Assembly: GCA_020060765.1 (NCBI GenBank)
Contig: JAGUZQ010000052.1
Location: 1-64,000, forward strand
DNA from: Planctomycetota bacterium
Lineage (GTDB): Bacteria; Planctomycetota; SZUA-567
DNA length: 64,000 nucleotides
Direction: 5' to 3'
Part shown: in pieces, positions 17,425 through 26,527 of the stretch
Layout of the letters: each line of letters begins with the position of its first letter
How positions within the stretch are numbered: position 1 is the stretch's first letter
Program-made: the position numbers and the translations under genes
Notes under the pieces: generated by a model
What the model saw: the letters and a program-made list of their open reading frames with translations, nothing else
The model's database searches: none
Told to the model about the DNA's origin: nothing

Positions 17425-18593
17425 TGAAAGTCACGAAAATCGAAACCCACATCTGCCACGCTTACCGCACCAACTGGGTATTCGTGCGCGTCCTGACCGA
17501 CGAAGGCTTGCACGGCGTGGGCGAGGCGACGCTGGAATACCGCGAACTGACTATCGCGCAGGCGTGCCAGGAACTGGAACGGTATCTGGTCGGCAAAGAC
17601 CCACATAACATTGAGGCGTTCTGGCACGACGCTTATCGCGACGCCTACTGGCGCGGCGGGGCGGTGCTGATGAGCGCGCTCTCCGCAGTGGAAATGGCCT
17701 TGTGGGACATCAAGGGCAAGGCGCTGGGGGTGCCGGTCTATCAGCTTCTGGGCGGCAAGGTACGAGACGTCGTGCCGTGTTATGCCAACGGCTGGTTCGC
17801 ACCGGCTAAGACTCCCGCCGAATTCGCGGAGAAGGCCAAGGTCGCGGCGGATGCCGGTTTCTCCGGATTGAAATGGGATCCGTTCGGCTCATCCTACATG
17901 AATATCGGCCGTAGGGAATTGAGCGACGCGCTTGCATGCGTGGGTGCGGTGAAGGACGCGGTAGGCGACCGGGTGGAACTGCTGATCGAGGGGCACGGGC
18001 GATTCAACGTGCCGACCGCCGTCCGCGTGGGGCAGGCGTTGGAGGAGTTTGGCATACTCTGGTTCGAGGAGCCTCTACCGCCGGACAACAAGGAAGGTTT
18101 GGCCGAGGTGAAGAAGCGCGTGCGTGTGCCGATAGCGGGTGGCGAGCGCTTGTACGGACGTTGGGATTATCGCGAGTTTTTCCGGCTGGAATGCGTGGAC
18201 TTTATCCAGCCCGACGTCAGCCACGCGGGCGGCATTATGGAACTGCGCAAGATCGCGGCTATGGCGGAGTGTCATCATATTCCGATCTGTCCGCATAATC
18301 CGAGCGGGCCGGTGGCGAATGCGGCGACCCTGCAACTGGCGGCCTGCACGCCGAATTTTTATCTGCTGGAAACCATGGCGCTGGATGTGCCGTACCGGCG
18401 CGAGGTCAGCACGGAAAAGGTGCGGCTGAAAGACGGGATGATGTCGATACCGGACGCTCCCGGACTTGGTATCGACCTCAATCTCGACGCCATCGCCGCG
18501 CATCCGTATGAACCGAAAAATCTGCGCCACTACACTGGCGACCTCACCGACATCCGCCCGGATGACGCGACCGCCTCGTTCGGAAATGTATAG
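17424..18593 (+). CDS. Enolase-superfamily sugar-acid dehydratase (mandelate racemase/galactonate dehydratase-like)
   Basis: This 389-residue protein has the capping domain (1-125) and modified TIM barrel of the mandelate racemase subgroup. The expected metal ligands are in LIEGHGRF, WFEEPLP and AGGERLY, and a barrel His is in CPHNPSGP, as in D-galactonate/D-mannonate dehydratases. The first ligand position reads E-G-H rather than the commoner D-x-H. It is the last gene of the operon and overlaps the metallohydrolase stop, so it likely dehydrates the aldonic acid made upstream. Which sugar acid is used cannot be told without comparison of the binding loop. Confidence 0.87.
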   Translation: MKVTKIETHICHAYRTNWVFVRVLTDEGLHGVGEATLEYRELTIAQACQELERYLVGKDPHNIEAFWHDAYRDAYWRGGAVLMSALSAVEMALWDIKGKALGVPVYQLLGGKVRDVVPCYANGWFAPAKTPAEFAEKAKVAADAGFSGLKWDPFGSSYMNIGRRELSDALACVGAVKDAVGDRVELLIEGHGRFNVPTAVRVGQALEEFGILWFEEPLPPDNKEGLAEVKKRVRVPIAGGERLYGRWDYREFFRLECVDFIQPDVSHAGGIMELRKIAAMAECHHIPICPHNPSGPVANAATLQLAACTPNFYLLETMALDVPYRREVSTEKVRLKDGMMSIPDAPGLGIDLNLDAIAAHPYEPKNLRHYTGDLTDIRPDDATASFGNV

Positions 18594-18631
18594 CAGACAG
18601 GCAAGATTTCCTCCTGTCTCCCTGGACAATG

Positions 18632-18664
18632 TTAGAGGGTGTGTGAAAAGTCGGGTTGAGGGCT
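18632..18664 (+). repeat. Dispersed repeat TTAGAGGGTGTGTGAAAAGT
   Basis: This stretch of about 33 bases lies 38 bases after the dehydratase stop. Near-identical copies occur at 33997-34019 (same orientation) and 41090-41123 (inverted). All three lie at the 3' ends of genes. It has no internal dyad, so it is not itself a terminator. Confidence 0.6.
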
Positions 18665-18758
18665 CCAAGAAAAAAAGCGCTTTGGCTTTTTATCTTATAA
18701 ATTTTCGTCCATGATGTAACGGCATCACTGCCTATTCAGATTCCCATAAGACAATCAA

Positions 18759-18966
18759 AGAACCTGTTTTCAATAAAGTCTTTTTTTAGAAACAATAAGG
18801 GGTTAAATAAAAGAAAAAACTTGTACCGTCATTCCTGCGAAGGCAGGAATCCAGGAGGTGTTGCGTACGGTTTCCCTACTGGATTCCCGCCTTCGCGGGA
18901 ATGACGATTCGTATGCCTGTTTCTTTTAAAACATGAGTGCCAGTAGGTTTATTGAAAACAGGTTCT
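18759..18966. repeat. 208-bp element with 19-bp terminal inverted repeats
   Basis: AGAACCTGTTTTCAATAAA (18759-18777) is the exact reverse complement of 18948-18966. Nested inside is a second inverted repeat, 18828-18905, with GTCATTCC outer ends and the form ATTCCCGC-AAGG-type arms, resembling the widespread dRS3-like repeat. The nested part and its flanks (18814-18932) recur at 51036-51151 without the outer 19-bp arms. There is no open reading frame and no clear target duplication beyond 2 bases. Confidence 0.75.
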
Positions 18967-18994
18967 AAATTCGCTACTGCAGTCCTATCGCTGC

Positions 18995-21900
18995 CTATGG
19001 CCGGTCAAGTTCGCAGGCGTTATTGCTGTCGCAAATTTCCGGAAATTCCTTGTCGGGATTAAGCGTCACCTTCCATCCCCTTGCGCCGGGCGGCAATCCT
19101 TCCAGCCGGAAAGGCGTGCGGCTGGGCATGAGATCGAGCGGCGCGGCCAGTGCCCCGAGATCCTGCCTGGCGACAGGATTGCCCTCCGCGTCAAGCAGCA
19201 CCACCACGCACTTCGGCGCGTCGGAGCTGCCGATGTTATGGGCAACGCCGGTGACAACCCCATTTTCCACCCGGATTTCCCGGGGCGACAACGCAAGATC
19301 GGGACGCGTGCGGATGTCGTCCAGCGGTTGCATCTGCCGGAGTTCCAGAACCATCGTCTGTTTCGGCGTCAGGACAACCGGCACAGCCGTCGCCCGTTGA
19401 AGCTCCACGCTTTCCTCTCGCTCCAGTTGATCCGCCCGGTCGTTGCCGTCGGCGTCGGAGCCAAGCGAAAGGCGGTAGCGCCCATGGTCGAGAGTCCAGA
19501 AACAAAGGCGACCCGGCAGTGGTTTCTCGCTGAAATTATAGAGCAGCGCGCGGAAATATCCCGCTTCCGCGTTTAAAACCAAAGCGGCATAATCAACGCC
19601 GAAACCTTCATAGCTGACCGCATGGGTATGGGGAAGCTTGTTGCGGGTGGTGAAACCTCCCGTGTAGGCCAACGCGGCGTTTTCCACGGCATACAGGAAC
19701 ACGCGATCAGTGAAAGGCTCGGAAGTAGTATACATGGCGGGAAAAGTCTGAAGCTCGGCGATGTTTCGTTTCAGATAGTAAAGGAAGGAATCTTTGTTTC
19801 CCGTGAGCAGCAGCTTGGCATACCCGCCGCGCGTTTGCAGAAACGCGTCGAGTTTGTCGTCCAGCGGAATTGCGTGTCGGCACAGAAAATCGGGGAGATA
19901 AATCTCGGCTCGGTGCATCTGGCCGCGCCAGCCCTCGACGAACGGACGAAGGTATTTCGTGTCTCCGGTGATATGGAAAAGATAGGCCAGGGCGTTGGAC
20001 TGTCCCCAGGTGTTGCCCGCAAACGGCAGAGCCTCCGTCGACACGGCCTTGTCTGCCTGGACGTCCACCGCGGCGGCGTACGCGCCCGGCAACTGATGGG
20101 CAAGGCAACCCTCCCCCCATTCGCGCAGGAATTTCATGACGCGGGGGTTGCGATTGTACCACGCCACTTCAAGCGCCGGATGCAGCATGAGCGGATGGAG
20201 TCCGTCTTCCCGGTCGGTTTTCCGGTCGATGGTCAGGTCTTCGGCACCGCAGTGCCAGGCCTTGAAATGCCGGTGTCCCGCCGCATTGACGGTGGTGAGT
20301 GCCTCCAGGGATCGCGCCGCCACCAGACAGCGCTCGAAATACACGGGATCGCCGTAAAACCACCACGCCATCAGCGCTTCGTGATTGACCCCTTCCTCGT
20401 ACGCGTGCAGCGGATCCATGGTTCTTTTGTTCAGCCCCTGTTCCAGGTTGTCGCGTTCGGCAGTCTCCGCCAGCAGGGCGGCGGCTTCCTTGATCCGCGC
20501 CGCCACGCCGTCGTTTTCAAACAGGGGAAAGCTCGCATAGTTCCCGAACATATCGGTGTCGTCGCCGACTTCGCCGCCAAGTTCGCCCGTAGGCACCAGG
20601 CGGTTGTCCAGCCACCACGCCGGAATTTTACGGGTCAGCAGCCAGGCCTGGCGGACAGCCACGGCCCATTCCGGCGCGCCGGGTACGTCGTCCAGCCGCG
20701 CCTCTGGCAGTTTGACGCCCCGCTGATTCCGGAACACCCATTCGTCGTACTGGCGGATGTCATCGTCGTCCGGCGCAAGCGCCTTGCACTGGGCGATCAG
20801 GTCGAACAGTTCCCGCAGATGGGGCGCGATGGTGGATGTGTTGGGGTCTTGCTTGGGCAGATCATCCGCCCACTTGTAGACGTCGGCTCCAGCGGGGATT
20901 CTTCCCCAGGGACGCCACTCGCTGAGACAGGAGAACAAGCCCTTGAGCAGCAGTTTCCGGTAAGCCAGCGCCTCCGGCAGAGCGCGCTCCCGCTCCACGC
21001 GGTAGAGATTCACGACCGGGGAGCCGCCATCGCAACCGGCCAGTTCCGCCGGCCAGTCGCACTCGACGGTCAGCCACAGGGACGCGCCAGCCGGAACGAT
21101 CTGGTCGGGAAAATCCAGAATAATCCGGTAGCGTCCGGCTCCCTGCAGCGCGAAATCGACGCCCATCAGTTCGGCGCGGGGATTCAGCGGATCCTGCAGC
21201 CGGACGCTCAGGGAAGAGCCGGCAACGGCGTTGGGCGTGGTGAATTCAAGCCCGATCGCTGCGAGGGGCGTTTCGCGTTCCAGCGGAGGACTGAACCAGT
21301 GAACCGCGCGCCCCACCTCAAGGCTACGGACTTCGCCGCCCGTGGCTGCTCCGGATTCCAGGCGGAACAGGGCGCGTTGTTCCGCCGCGAACCGGTCGCG
21401 CAGGAATTCGTCGAAAGGCGGTTTCCCGGCGGCAGAGCCGACGCGCCACGGTTCGGGCGGCGGGAGAGTCCCCTGGTCGTGCTCAATCCGGAAGAAGGAG
21501 ACGTCGGAAATAGTCCCGTCGCTCAGGTCGAAGAAGCTGAATTGTCCGCCCGCAACCGGCGTATCGAACAACGCCCGCGAAGTGGAAACGTGTCCCGGAA
21601 AGGTGTGGAGCAGGGGCGCGTTTCCGGGGCCTGCATATGTTCCGCCCGAACCGTACAGCTTGACCCCGGCGCCGCCCCGGATCAGAACCGCGTCAACGGG
21701 GTCGGAATCGGCAAGGGTGATGTGGCAGCCGTCGTTGTGGCGGTAGGCGTACTGCACGTTGGCGCCGCCACGCATGTTGTATTCCCACGTGTTGCCGTCC
21801 CAGTCGATACTGTTCATTTTCCCGTCCACGGGCGCGCTGGTGAAGCCGCGCACCACGCGGCAGTCGCGTACGGGAAGCTTGACGACCCGCAGGGGGGAGG

Positions 21901-23098
21901 GCGCATCCGGCGTTGCGGGAATGCCGACCCCGTCTGATTCGGCCCGGATCACCTCGATCGCCTGCAGTCCGGCGATAAACACCTCGGGCGTAGCGTCCGC
22001 ATTGTTCCCGGATCGATTCGCGCTGCCTGTCAGACTGAGCCACGCCTCTCCCGTAGAGCCGGTGAGGAAATTCACTCCAAGCGGAATAAACGTCTCCGAC
22101 GGCACGGATTCGACCTGAAACGAGTTCCATTCCCGCTCCGGCGTGTCAGCCGCGGGTTTTATCCGAACCCGCAGACCCATGCCTGTGTTGCCGCGCACCC
22201 GGGCTTCCAGACGATACCGGCGACCGGGTTGCAGCTGCAGTTTCTGGGTCGCGGAGCACCAGCAGCGCACCGGCGCAAAGGTGATGACGGAGCGGTCGCC
22301 CTCGCGATTAGCTTTGAACAGGTCTGGGCGCAGAAGTTTGGCATTATCGGCATAAAACGACCAGGCACGGGGGCGGTCGCCCTCCAACGCGGTCATTTCG
22401 GGATTTTCGAGCAGATTTGCTGTTTCAAAATACAGGGTGCCATATCCCCTGCCGTCGTCGTAGGTGCTGGTCGCATGTGGCGGCCAGACGCCCAGCGCGA
22501 ACCCGCCAGCCTGATTGACGCGCACGATCTTCAGCGCCAGCAGTTCGCCGCGCCGCACTTTTGGTCGATCCAGAGCGGAGAGAGGGATGCGGATTTCCAG
22601 CGTCCACCCGGTTACTCCCTTACCCGCGTGCGCCTCCCAATCCGGCGTCCAGGGCGTTACGACGCCTCTCCGCAAACGAACCGCCTTGCGTACGCCCGCG
22701 GTATTCGCCTGCAACTGGTCTACATCCAGCGCGTCGCTTCCGCGAAAACAGATGCCGATACTGTCATCCTCCCACACCGGGCCGCCATCCGTCACCACCG
22801 AAGCCTTGATTGATTCCGGTTGCGGCTCTTCGCAGGCGATGCCGAGGTATAGCGCGGTCTCGTCGAAGCAAAGCCTGACCTCTGTTTTCTTTCCCGCCGC
22901 CTTAAAGGTATTGGGTTCGGTAAATCCGGTCAGGAGCAGCGCCTGCGTCCAACAGGGATCGTCCAGCGCCCCGTCCAGGCCGGGAGGCGTCTGGCAGCGG
23001 GGAAGCACCTCCTCGCCGGAGTGGACAGGACAGGCGAAGATGGAAACCGCGAGAATTCCCCCCAGGAACAACGCCGTTTTTTCAGGCAGTTTCTTCAT
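18995..23098 (-). CDS. Large secreted protein with CBM9-like and CARDB-like domains
   Basis: The protein (1367 residues) starts with a signal peptide (about residues 1-27, ending near VHSG). Residues about 35-215 look like a family 9 carbohydrate-binding domain (LDGALDDPCW, then ALYLGIACEEPQ, then VWEDDSIGICF). A beta-rich middle follows. Residues about 820-1200 are helix-rich, with Trp/His motifs (WHCGAEDL, YEEGVNHEALMAWWFYGD), and could be an alpha/alpha-toroid as in many glycan lyases and unsaturated glucuronyl hydrolases; no catalytic residues can be fixed. The last 100 residues resemble a CARDB adhesion domain (DLALSPREI...NIGSSDAPKCVV). It is the third gene of a minus-strand unit after the PIG-L deacetylase. 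GGAGGAA precedes the ATG. A role in binding or depolymerising an external polysaccharide is inferred. Confidence 0.8.
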   Translation of the reverse strand: MKKLPEKTALFLGGILAVSIFACPVHSGEEVLPRCQTPPGLDGALDDPCWTQALLLTGFTEPNTFKAAGKKTEVRLCFDETALYLGIACEEPQPESIKASVVTDGGPVWEDDSIGICFRGSDALDVDQLQANTAGVRKAVRLRRGVVTPWTPDWEAHAGKGVTGWTLEIRIPLSALDRPKVRRGELLALKIVRVNQAGGFALGVWPPHATSTYDDGRGYGTLYFETANLLENPEMTALEGDRPRAWSFYADNAKLLRPDLFKANREGDRSVITFAPVRCWCSATQKLQLQPGRRYRLEARVRGNTGMGLRVRIKPAADTPEREWNSFQVESVPSETFIPLGVNFLTGSTGEAWLSLTGSANRSGNNADATPEVFIAGLQAIEVIRAESDGVGIPATPDAPSPLRVVKLPVRDCRVVRGFTSAPVDGKMNSIDWDGNTWEYNMRGGANVQYAYRHNDGCHITLADSDPVDAVLIRGGAGVKLYGSGGTYAGPGNAPLLHTFPGHVSTSRALFDTPVAGGQFSFFDLSDGTISDVSFFRIEHDQGTLPPPEPWRVGSAAGKPPFDEFLRDRFAAEQRALFRLESGAATGGEVRSLEVGRAVHWFSPPLERETPLAAIGLEFTTPNAVAGSSLSVRLQDPLNPRAELMGVDFALQGAGRYRIILDFPDQIVPAGASLWLTVECDWPAELAGCDGGSPVVNLYRVERERALPEALAYRKLLLKGLFSCLSEWRPWGRIPAGADVYKWADDLPKQDPNTSTIAPHLRELFDLIAQCKALAPDDDDIRQYDEWVFRNQRGVKLPEARLDDVPGAPEWAVAVRQAWLLTRKIPAWWLDNRLVPTGELGGEVGDDTDMFGNYASFPLFENDGVAARIKEAAALLAETAERDNLEQGLNKRTMDPLHAYEEGVNHEALMAWWFYGDPVYFERCLVAARSLEALTTVNAAGHRHFKAWHCGAEDLTIDRKTDREDGLHPLMLHPALEVAWYNRNPRVMKFLREWGEGCLAHQLPGAYAAAVDVQADKAVSTEALPFAGNTWGQSNALAYLFHITGDTKYLRPFVEGWRGQMHRAEIYLPDFLCRHAIPLDDKLDAFLQTRGGYAKLLLTGNKDSFLYYLKRNIAELQTFPAMYTTSEPFTDRVFLYAVENAALAYTGGFTTRNKLPHTHAVSYEGFGVDYAALVLNAEAGYFRALLYNFSEKPLPGRLCFWTLDHGRYRLSLGSDADGNDRADQLEREESVELQRATAVPVVLTPKQTMVLELRQMQPLDDIRTRPDLALSPREIRVENGVVTGVAHNIGSSDAPKCVVVLLDAEGNPVARQDLGALAAPLDLMPSRTPFRLEGLPPGARGWKVTLNPDKEFPEICDSNNACELDRP

Positions 23099-23136
23099 TA
23101 GATTCCTCCGACATGAGCTTCAATAGGTTGACGCTT

Positions 23137-23853
23137 CTAGCGTTCGCCGGGAAGCACGATCCGCTCCTGTCCCCGCGCCAGCGGAAACATCGCAAATGCT
23201 TCCGCCCAGATGCCGCCGTCGATTTCACCGTGCCGACACGCGCCGGACTCGCGCGCACGGAATTCCATCATCAGCAGGTGATGCTGATAGGCGCTTTTCA
23301 TATAAGAAGTCATAGGCGTTCCCGTATAAAGCTGCATCAGCCGCTTCTTCAATTCAAAAGCGTTTTTATCAAAATCGACGTAGAGGTCAGGCGTGAAACA
23401 CTTGGTCTGCTTGCCGGAGATGGCTTCGTAAAAATAGAGACGGGGGCAATATTCCCCGGGGTGAATAACGCCTTCCCGGTCTACCAGGATTTTCTGCCGC
23501 TCGTCGACATAGCGGATAGTCAGGGAGCCGGTGGCGCGATGGTCGGGATGCTCGTCGATTGGCCAATGGGTGAATATCAAATCCGGTTGATGCCGGTCAA
23601 GAAAGGCCTTTACCACTCCGAAAGACGCCGGGGAATCTTCGACCGCATTCGCCTCGAACCCCAGCCATTCTGCTCCCGCTCCGGTCATTTGCGCGCTTTG
23701 GAGACCGGCGCTTCTACCGCCGCCATCCACCATGTTGCCCATGATGACGTCGTACCCCGCCCGGATCAGGTTAATGATCGCGCCTCCCGCCCCGAACTCC
23801 GCGTCGTCAGTATGTGCCGCCATTACCACGGCGAGTTTCCGCTTCTGGTTCAT
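23137..23853 (-). CDS. PIG-L family deacetylase
   Basis: PIG-L/LmbE proteins are zinc-dependent N-deacetylases acting on GlcNAc-containing or related small molecules. The metal motif here is A-H14-T-D-D-A-E19, with Thr in place of the usual Pro, and the third ligand lies in HPDH (EHPDHRATG). The 238-residue length is normal and there is no signal peptide. AGGAG precedes the ATG. It starts 31 bases after the AbiEi-like/prepilin fusion gene stops and lies 38 bases before the large secreted protein, so the three are probably one transcript. The substrate might be an amino sugar released from the polysaccharide bound by the neighbour. Confidence 0.9.
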   Translation of the reverse strand: MNQKRKLAVVMAAHTDDAEFGAGGAIINLIRAGYDVIMGNMVDGGGRSAGLQSAQMTGAGAEWLGFEANAVEDSPASFGVVKAFLDRHQPDLIFTHWPIDEHPDHRATGSLTIRYVDERQKILVDREGVIHPGEYCPRLYFYEAISGKQTKCFTPDLYVDFDKNAFELKKRLMQLYTGTPMTSYMKSAYQHHLLMMEFRARESGACRHGEIDGGIWAEAFAMFPLARGQERIVLPGER

Positions 23854-23884
23854 TAGCCGCTCCTAGAAAAACTGCAACAGGAAA

Positions 23885-25045
23885 TCACTGATCCCAACAA
23901 GAACCCACGAATAATTCATCCGACTTCTGCTGTCGGCTCGCATGGCCGTCGAAATACAGCAGATTGAGGCCGCCTGAGTGGCGGGAAGAAACGTAAGGCT
24001 GCATGGTCGTGTTCCGCCTGATGTAAAACCAGGAGGCGTCACCCACCAAAAGCCATTGCGTCGGCTTGGCGATGCGAGACAGCTTGACCATCACCGCCGG
24101 AGGATAGGTGAAATCGGGGCTGTGATAGGCATTGATGCCATAGGGCGGATTCCAGCAGCCCTGCGCTTCCGGCGGCGAGATCGATTCCCCCTCTCCCCTG
24201 GTCGGACAGGAGAAGATTCCCTTTTGGCGGTAAAATAGCGGCTCTTCCAGTTGCTGCGCGATATGATCGTGCCAGGATAAATCATATGTATAGCCGGAAA
24301 GTTTGCAGTGGCGGGGAGGGATGAAGCTGCTCCATTTGTCTGCATAAGCCAGAAATCCCAGGTAAATCTGCCGGAGATTGTTTTTGCATTGAGTCTGCCT
24401 CGCCGACTCCACCGCCCGGTTCAACATCGGCAGCAGCAGTCCCGCCAGAATGCTGATTATGGCGACGACGACGAGCAGCTCCACCAAGGTAAAGCCTGCT
24501 TTTCTTCCCCTGCCGACAGAAGTCTCTCCATAGGAGGGAGTCATACTTGCGCCACCGGCACCAACACTTTTCGGATACAAGTTTTTCTCCTTTTCCTGGC
24601 AGTCCCGCAAAGCCTGCTGGCATGTCGTTATCCGGAAGGCACCATTGTCAATAATATCCAGCGCCTCGGTTCCATCTCTGTAAACAATTATGCCGTCAGG
24701 TATTTTTTTTCTGAAACCGCGCGGAACCGTCAAATGAACTTGATCCGGCTTCTCAGGCAGCAAGGCATGATAATATAAGGCGCTGGCATGAGAAACCACC
24801 GCCTGCACCTGCTCGTTGCGATCACGCGACCACAGGCACCAGCGGATAAATTCGGACTCAAGTGTATCCTCATATCCCGGCAGGCGATACAACCCCTTGG
24901 AAATATAAAGCCAGCTTCCCTTCAGGCGATACGCGCCCTGCTCATCCATGCCATACCCGACATGGCTTGCCTGTTTTGCCGTGAAATATCCGGACTGGGT
25001 TGCGGAAATCTCGGACAGAGCCTGTTTTTTGCCACGCAGTTTCAT
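23885..25045 (-). CDS. AbiEi-like DNA-binding domain fused to a prepilin-type H-x9-DG protein
   Basis: Residues 8-155 resemble the AbiEi antitoxin/viral-defence regulator family: a winged-helix start ([40 protein letters not shown]) and the second domain with [13 protein letters not shown] and HLTVPRGF. After a Gly/Ser linker comes a type IV prepilin cleavage site, G184/F185, with Glu at +5 (FTLVE) and a hydrophobic helix of about 22 residues. The rest is a beta-rich pseudopilin domain with CPTRGEG and the motif H-x9-DG ([16 protein letters not shown]). The two halves are in one uninterrupted frame; the linker Met at residue 168 has no ribosome binding site. No AbiEii toxin gene is adjacent. 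I chose the ATG at 25045; in-frame TTG codons lie just upstream. An accidental fusion remains possible. Confidence 0.85.
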   Translation of the reverse strand: MKLRGKKQALSEISATQSGYFTAKQASHVGYGMDEQGAYRLKGSWLYISKGLYRLPGYEDTLESEFIRWCLWSRDRNEQVQAVVSHASALYYHALLPEKPDQVHLTVPRGFRKKIPDGIIVYRDGTEALDIIDNGAFRITTCQQALRDCQEKEKNLYPKSVGAGGASMTPSYGETSVGRGRKAGFTLVELLVVVAIISILAGLLLPMLNRAVESARQTQCKNNLRQIYLGFLAYADKWSSFIPPRHCKLSGYTYDLSWHDHIAQQLEEPLFYRQKGIFSCPTRGEGESISPPEAQGCWNPPYGINAYHSPDFTYPPAVMVKLSRIAKPTQWLLVGDASWFYIRRNTTMQPYVSSRHSGGLNLLYFDGHASRQQKSDELFVGSCWDQ

Positions 25046-25140
25046 CAAGATTATGACCTTTGGCAAAATCAAACATTGTTCGGTAAAAAGCTGGCAATAT
25101 CATAGTTTTTGTTAATCGACCTGACTTAATCTACCCCGCA

Positions 25141-25194
25141 TTAACAGTTTTGTCAATCCGCATAATCAGCTAAGTTGCTTGCAAAAACTGTTAA
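25141..25194. promoter_or_regulatory. Inverted repeat in the divergent promoter region
   Basis: TTAACAGTTTT (25141-25151) and its exact reverse complement AAAACTGTTAA (25184-25194) are separated by 32 bases. They lie about 100 bases upstream of the AbiEi-like/prepilin gene and about 150 bases upstream of the divergent membrane protein gene. AbiEi antitoxins are known to bind paired inverted repeats in their own promoter, so autoregulation is a reasonable guess. The rest of this 300-base gap is AT-rich without recognised features. Confidence 0.45.
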
Positions 25195-25347
25195 TAAAGA
25201 ACATAAGCCACGTAATAATAAAGCATTAAGGCGATATAATATCTTTGTATATTTCTTTAAAATATTTGTTTGCATTTATTAAGATTAAGCATATACTTCT
25301 GGAATATTTATTAAAACATTCGACATTGCACTACGGAAAGGTCGTTT

Positions 25348-26517
25348 ATGCAGACACTCGCCGACCAGACCATGCGACCGCCTGGGCGAAAGATCAAAGC
25401 CTTCGGTATTCATACCGTATTTGTCTGCCTGTTCTTTGTCCTGACGCTGGTCTACTTCGGCAGCGTTATGGGTTATGCCAATCTTTTTTCCACCCTGATG
25501 AAAACGTCGCATAACCTGCTGCTGAATACGGTTTTTCTCATTACCGCCATCTCTGTCCTGGCCGGTGCTTTCAGTTCCATCCTGGCCGAGTTCGGGGTGC
25601 TGGCGCTGCTTAACTGGGCGCTCGCCCCTATCGTCCGCCTGGGTTGGGGTCTGCCGGGCGCGGCCACGCTCGGCGCGCTGAGTACCTATATTTCCGACAA
25701 TCCCGCTATCATCACCTTGGCCAAGGATCGGGGTTTTATCGCCTATTTCAAGGAATACCAGCGCCCCGCCCTGACGAATTTCGGCACCAGCTTCGGCATG
25801 GGGCTGATCCTGACCGCGTTCATGATTTCCCTCGGTTTTTTCCGGGAGGCGCTGATCGGTAACCTGGGCGCGATTATCGGCTCCATCGTCTCCACCCGGC
25901 TGATGATTTTTTTCGCCAGACGCGAGCTTCCCCCTCAGCCGCAGGAACAGGATAACGAAAAGGATTTCCTGGATTTCCGCTATATCCGCGATGGCAACCT
26001 TTTCCAGCGCATTCTGGACGCCGCGCTGGAGGGAGGAAAAAACGGCCTGGAAATGGGTATGCAGATCGTGCCGGGCGTGCTGGTGATCTGTACGCTTATC
26101 CTGATGTTGACCTTCGGCCCCGGCGAACACGGCTACACCGGTGCCGCCTACGAGGGCATACCGCTGCTGTCGCAGGCGGGGAATTACCTGAGCGCGCCGC
26201 TGGATATTCTGTTCGGTTTCCAGAATTCAGACGCCTTGGCGTTTCTCATCACCAGTCTCGGCGCGGTCGGCGCCGCGATGAGCATGGTGCCCAAATTCAT
26301 CGCCGAAGGCATAGTTGGCTCCAACGAAATCGCGGTTTTCACCGCCATGGGCATGTGCTGGTCGGGATATCTCAGCACGCACATTGCCATGATGGACGCG
26401 CTGGGCTACCGCCGGTTGACGGGAAAAGCCATCCTGTCGCATACCATCGGCGGCCTGCTGGCTGGCGTCTCTGCCCACCAGATGTACGTAGCTGCTGTGA
26501 TGCTCGGCTGGGTCTGA
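25348..26517 (+). CDS. Gate-domain integral membrane protein (CD0519/CD1768-like)
   Basis: This 389-residue protein has about nine or ten hydrophobic segments in two inverted-repeat-like halves, and resembles the CD0519/CD1768 family, related to nucleoside-recognition (Gate) domains. Conserved-looking features are the STYISDNPAIITLAKDRGF stretch near residue 112 and FQNSDALAFLITSLGAVG near residue 291. The solute is unknown. AAAGG precedes the ATG. It is divergent from the AbiEi-like/prepilin operon and is followed after 10 bases by a conserved hypothetical gene, so the two probably act together. Confidence 0.75.
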   Translation: MQTLADQTMRPPGRKIKAFGIHTVFVCLFFVLTLVYFGSVMGYANLFSTLMKTSHNLLLNTVFLITAISVLAGAFSSILAEFGVLALLNWALAPIVRLGWGLPGAATLGALSTYISDNPAIITLAKDRGFIAYFKEYQRPALTNFGTSFGMGLILTAFMISLGFFREALIGNLGAIIGSIVSTRLMIFFARRELPPQPQEQDNEKDFLDFRYIRDGNLFQRILDAALEGGKNGLEMGMQIVPGVLVICTLILMLTFGPGEHGYTGAAYEGIPLLSQAGNYLSAPLDILFGFQNSDALAFLITSLGAVGAAMSMVPKFIAEGIVGSNEIAVFTAMGMCWSGYLSTHIAMMDALGYRRLTGKAILSHTIGGLLAGVSAHQMYVAAVMLGWV

Positions 26518-26527
26518 GGATAACGTC

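Noticed and set aside
18632-18664. Terminator after the dehydratase gene
   Set aside because: The sequence has no dyad symmetry or T-run of its own; it is a dispersed repeat instead.
19622-21937. Open frame of 771 codons opposite the large secreted protein
   Set aside because: Same effect: the minus-strand protein has a signal peptide, ribosome binding site and domain motifs; the plus-strand frame has none.
23885-24544. Separate prepilin gene starting at the linker Met (24544)
   Set aside because: No ribosome binding site precedes this ATG and the frame is continuous with the AbiEi-like part, so one fused gene is the better reading, though an internal start is not excluded.
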